From Uloborus plumipes (taxonomy: Eukaryota > Arthropoda > Arachnida > Araneae > Uloboridae): a DNA stretch of 64,000 nt. Under the pieces are notes generated by a model that was given only the letters and a program-made list of their open reading frames with translations, was not told the DNA's origin and did no database searches. Location: positions 80,520 through 144,519 of the forward strand of contig JAXGGA010001658.1 of NCBI GenBank assembly GCA_038373865.1. Direction: 5' to 3'. Positions 63,505 through 64,000 of the stretch are shown piece after piece. A program made the position numbers and the translations under genes. Numbering within the stretch: position 1 is the stretch's first letter; each line of letters begins with the position of its first letter.

Positions 63505-64000
63505 CAGGGTGTTCCACTCCCAATCGTGGGACCAATAGCTAATTTCTAAAACCGTTAGAGATAAGCATATAGTTTATTTAGGAAAAAAATCTCCAAATTA
63601 CGAAAGGGAATTTTTGGGTCCATTCAATGTTTTTTCAAAAAAATCAAATTTTGAAAGAGTTACGAAAATTTAAATTTTTTATACAGCCCCCCCAGTCCTA
63701 TCAATCATATTTTAGTAAAAACATTCTTGACACTGTAAACGTTTAAAAACTAAAAAAAAAAATCACTCTTTCTACCACAAAAAATTGGACCGAGTTATGA
63801 ACGTTTTGAAAAAATCAAGATTTTGAAGGATTTCGCATACGGTCCCCTTAAGCGATCGCTCGATGACGTCCATGAAATAATGCAAAATCTTGATTTTTTC
63901 AAAAACGTCCATAACTCGGTCCAATTTTTTGTGGTAGGAAGAAGTGATTTTTTTTTTTAGTTTTTAATAAACGTCCAACCACTGTCAAGGAATGTTTTTA
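63505..64000. mobile_element. Palindromic foldback MITE, family B copy 2, cut by the window end
   Basis: It begins CAGGGTGTTCCACTCCCAAT after TA and follows copy 1 (38,981) through the centre GCGATCGCTCGATGACGTC and into the second arm until the window ends. Relative to copy 1 it has roughly 25-30 single-base insertions, nearly all lengthening a short homopolymer, but only a few substitutions. That pattern points to sequencing-consensus error rather than evolution. Confidence 0.88.

Overview
The window is strongly AT-rich animal nuclear DNA with no recognisable host protein-coding gene, rRNA or intact tRNA. All clear coding potential belongs to transposable elements. An arthropod is likely, and a chelicerate such as a spider is my best guess. 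The grounds are Tc1/mariner, pogo/Tigger and hAT elements, long (TA)n microsatellites, tRNA-derived SINE heads, and a SINE tail at 50,490-50,650 of the type that reads CCTTTCAT..TTCGG..TCGATAAA. This assignment is inference, not proof. The window is probably intergenic DNA or a very large intron.

Layout. 1-316: terminal piece of a hAT-like element. 1,388-1,490: tRNA-derived sequence. 2,051-3,078: very old pogo-like element. 4,112-5,823: a MITE broken by a 1.36 kb insertion that carries two tRNA-like modules and a 137-bp inverted repeat. 9,995-12,004: pogo-superfamily transposon with exact 26-bp TIRs and a decayed transposase that keeps a C-terminal zinc finger. 15,350-15,941: small TIR element. 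17,345-17,562 and 47,460-47,796: two more copies of the 4.1-kb MITE family. 24,481-25,467: foldback element flanked by TTAA. 38,884-39,712: a 650-bp near-perfect palindrome inside a (TA)n tract. 44,155-45,674: Tc1 element beside a (TA)n tract, its transposase broken only by one early stop. 50,490-50,650: SINE. 53,759-60,026: a chain of a Tigger derivative, an LTR element, an intact Tc1/mariner element and a three-level nest of TIR/hAT/hAT, each separated by (TA)n. 62,890-63,440: tandem repeat. 63,505-end: second copy of the 650-bp palindrome, cut by the window edge.

How the parts relate. The dominant theme is TA microsatellites acting as landing pads for TA-targeting transposons. The 53.8-60.0 kb chain looks like one long (TA)n tract into which four elements inserted independently, one of them then receiving two nested hAT elements. 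The only open, complete transposase is at 56,558-57,601.

Between the elements lie a few islands of more balanced base composition with little low-complexity sequence (about 6.9, 16.2, 22.0, 29.6, 31.3, 33.6, 36.9, 38.1, 43.9, 53.2 and 60.8 kb). They are candidates for conserved non-coding DNA or unrecognised repeats. The one at 38.1-38.6 kb holds a symmetric arrangement of two GATA sites around a palindrome. From about 63.2 kb onward, repeat copies differ mainly by single-base insertions in homopolymers, which suggests poor local consensus quality.
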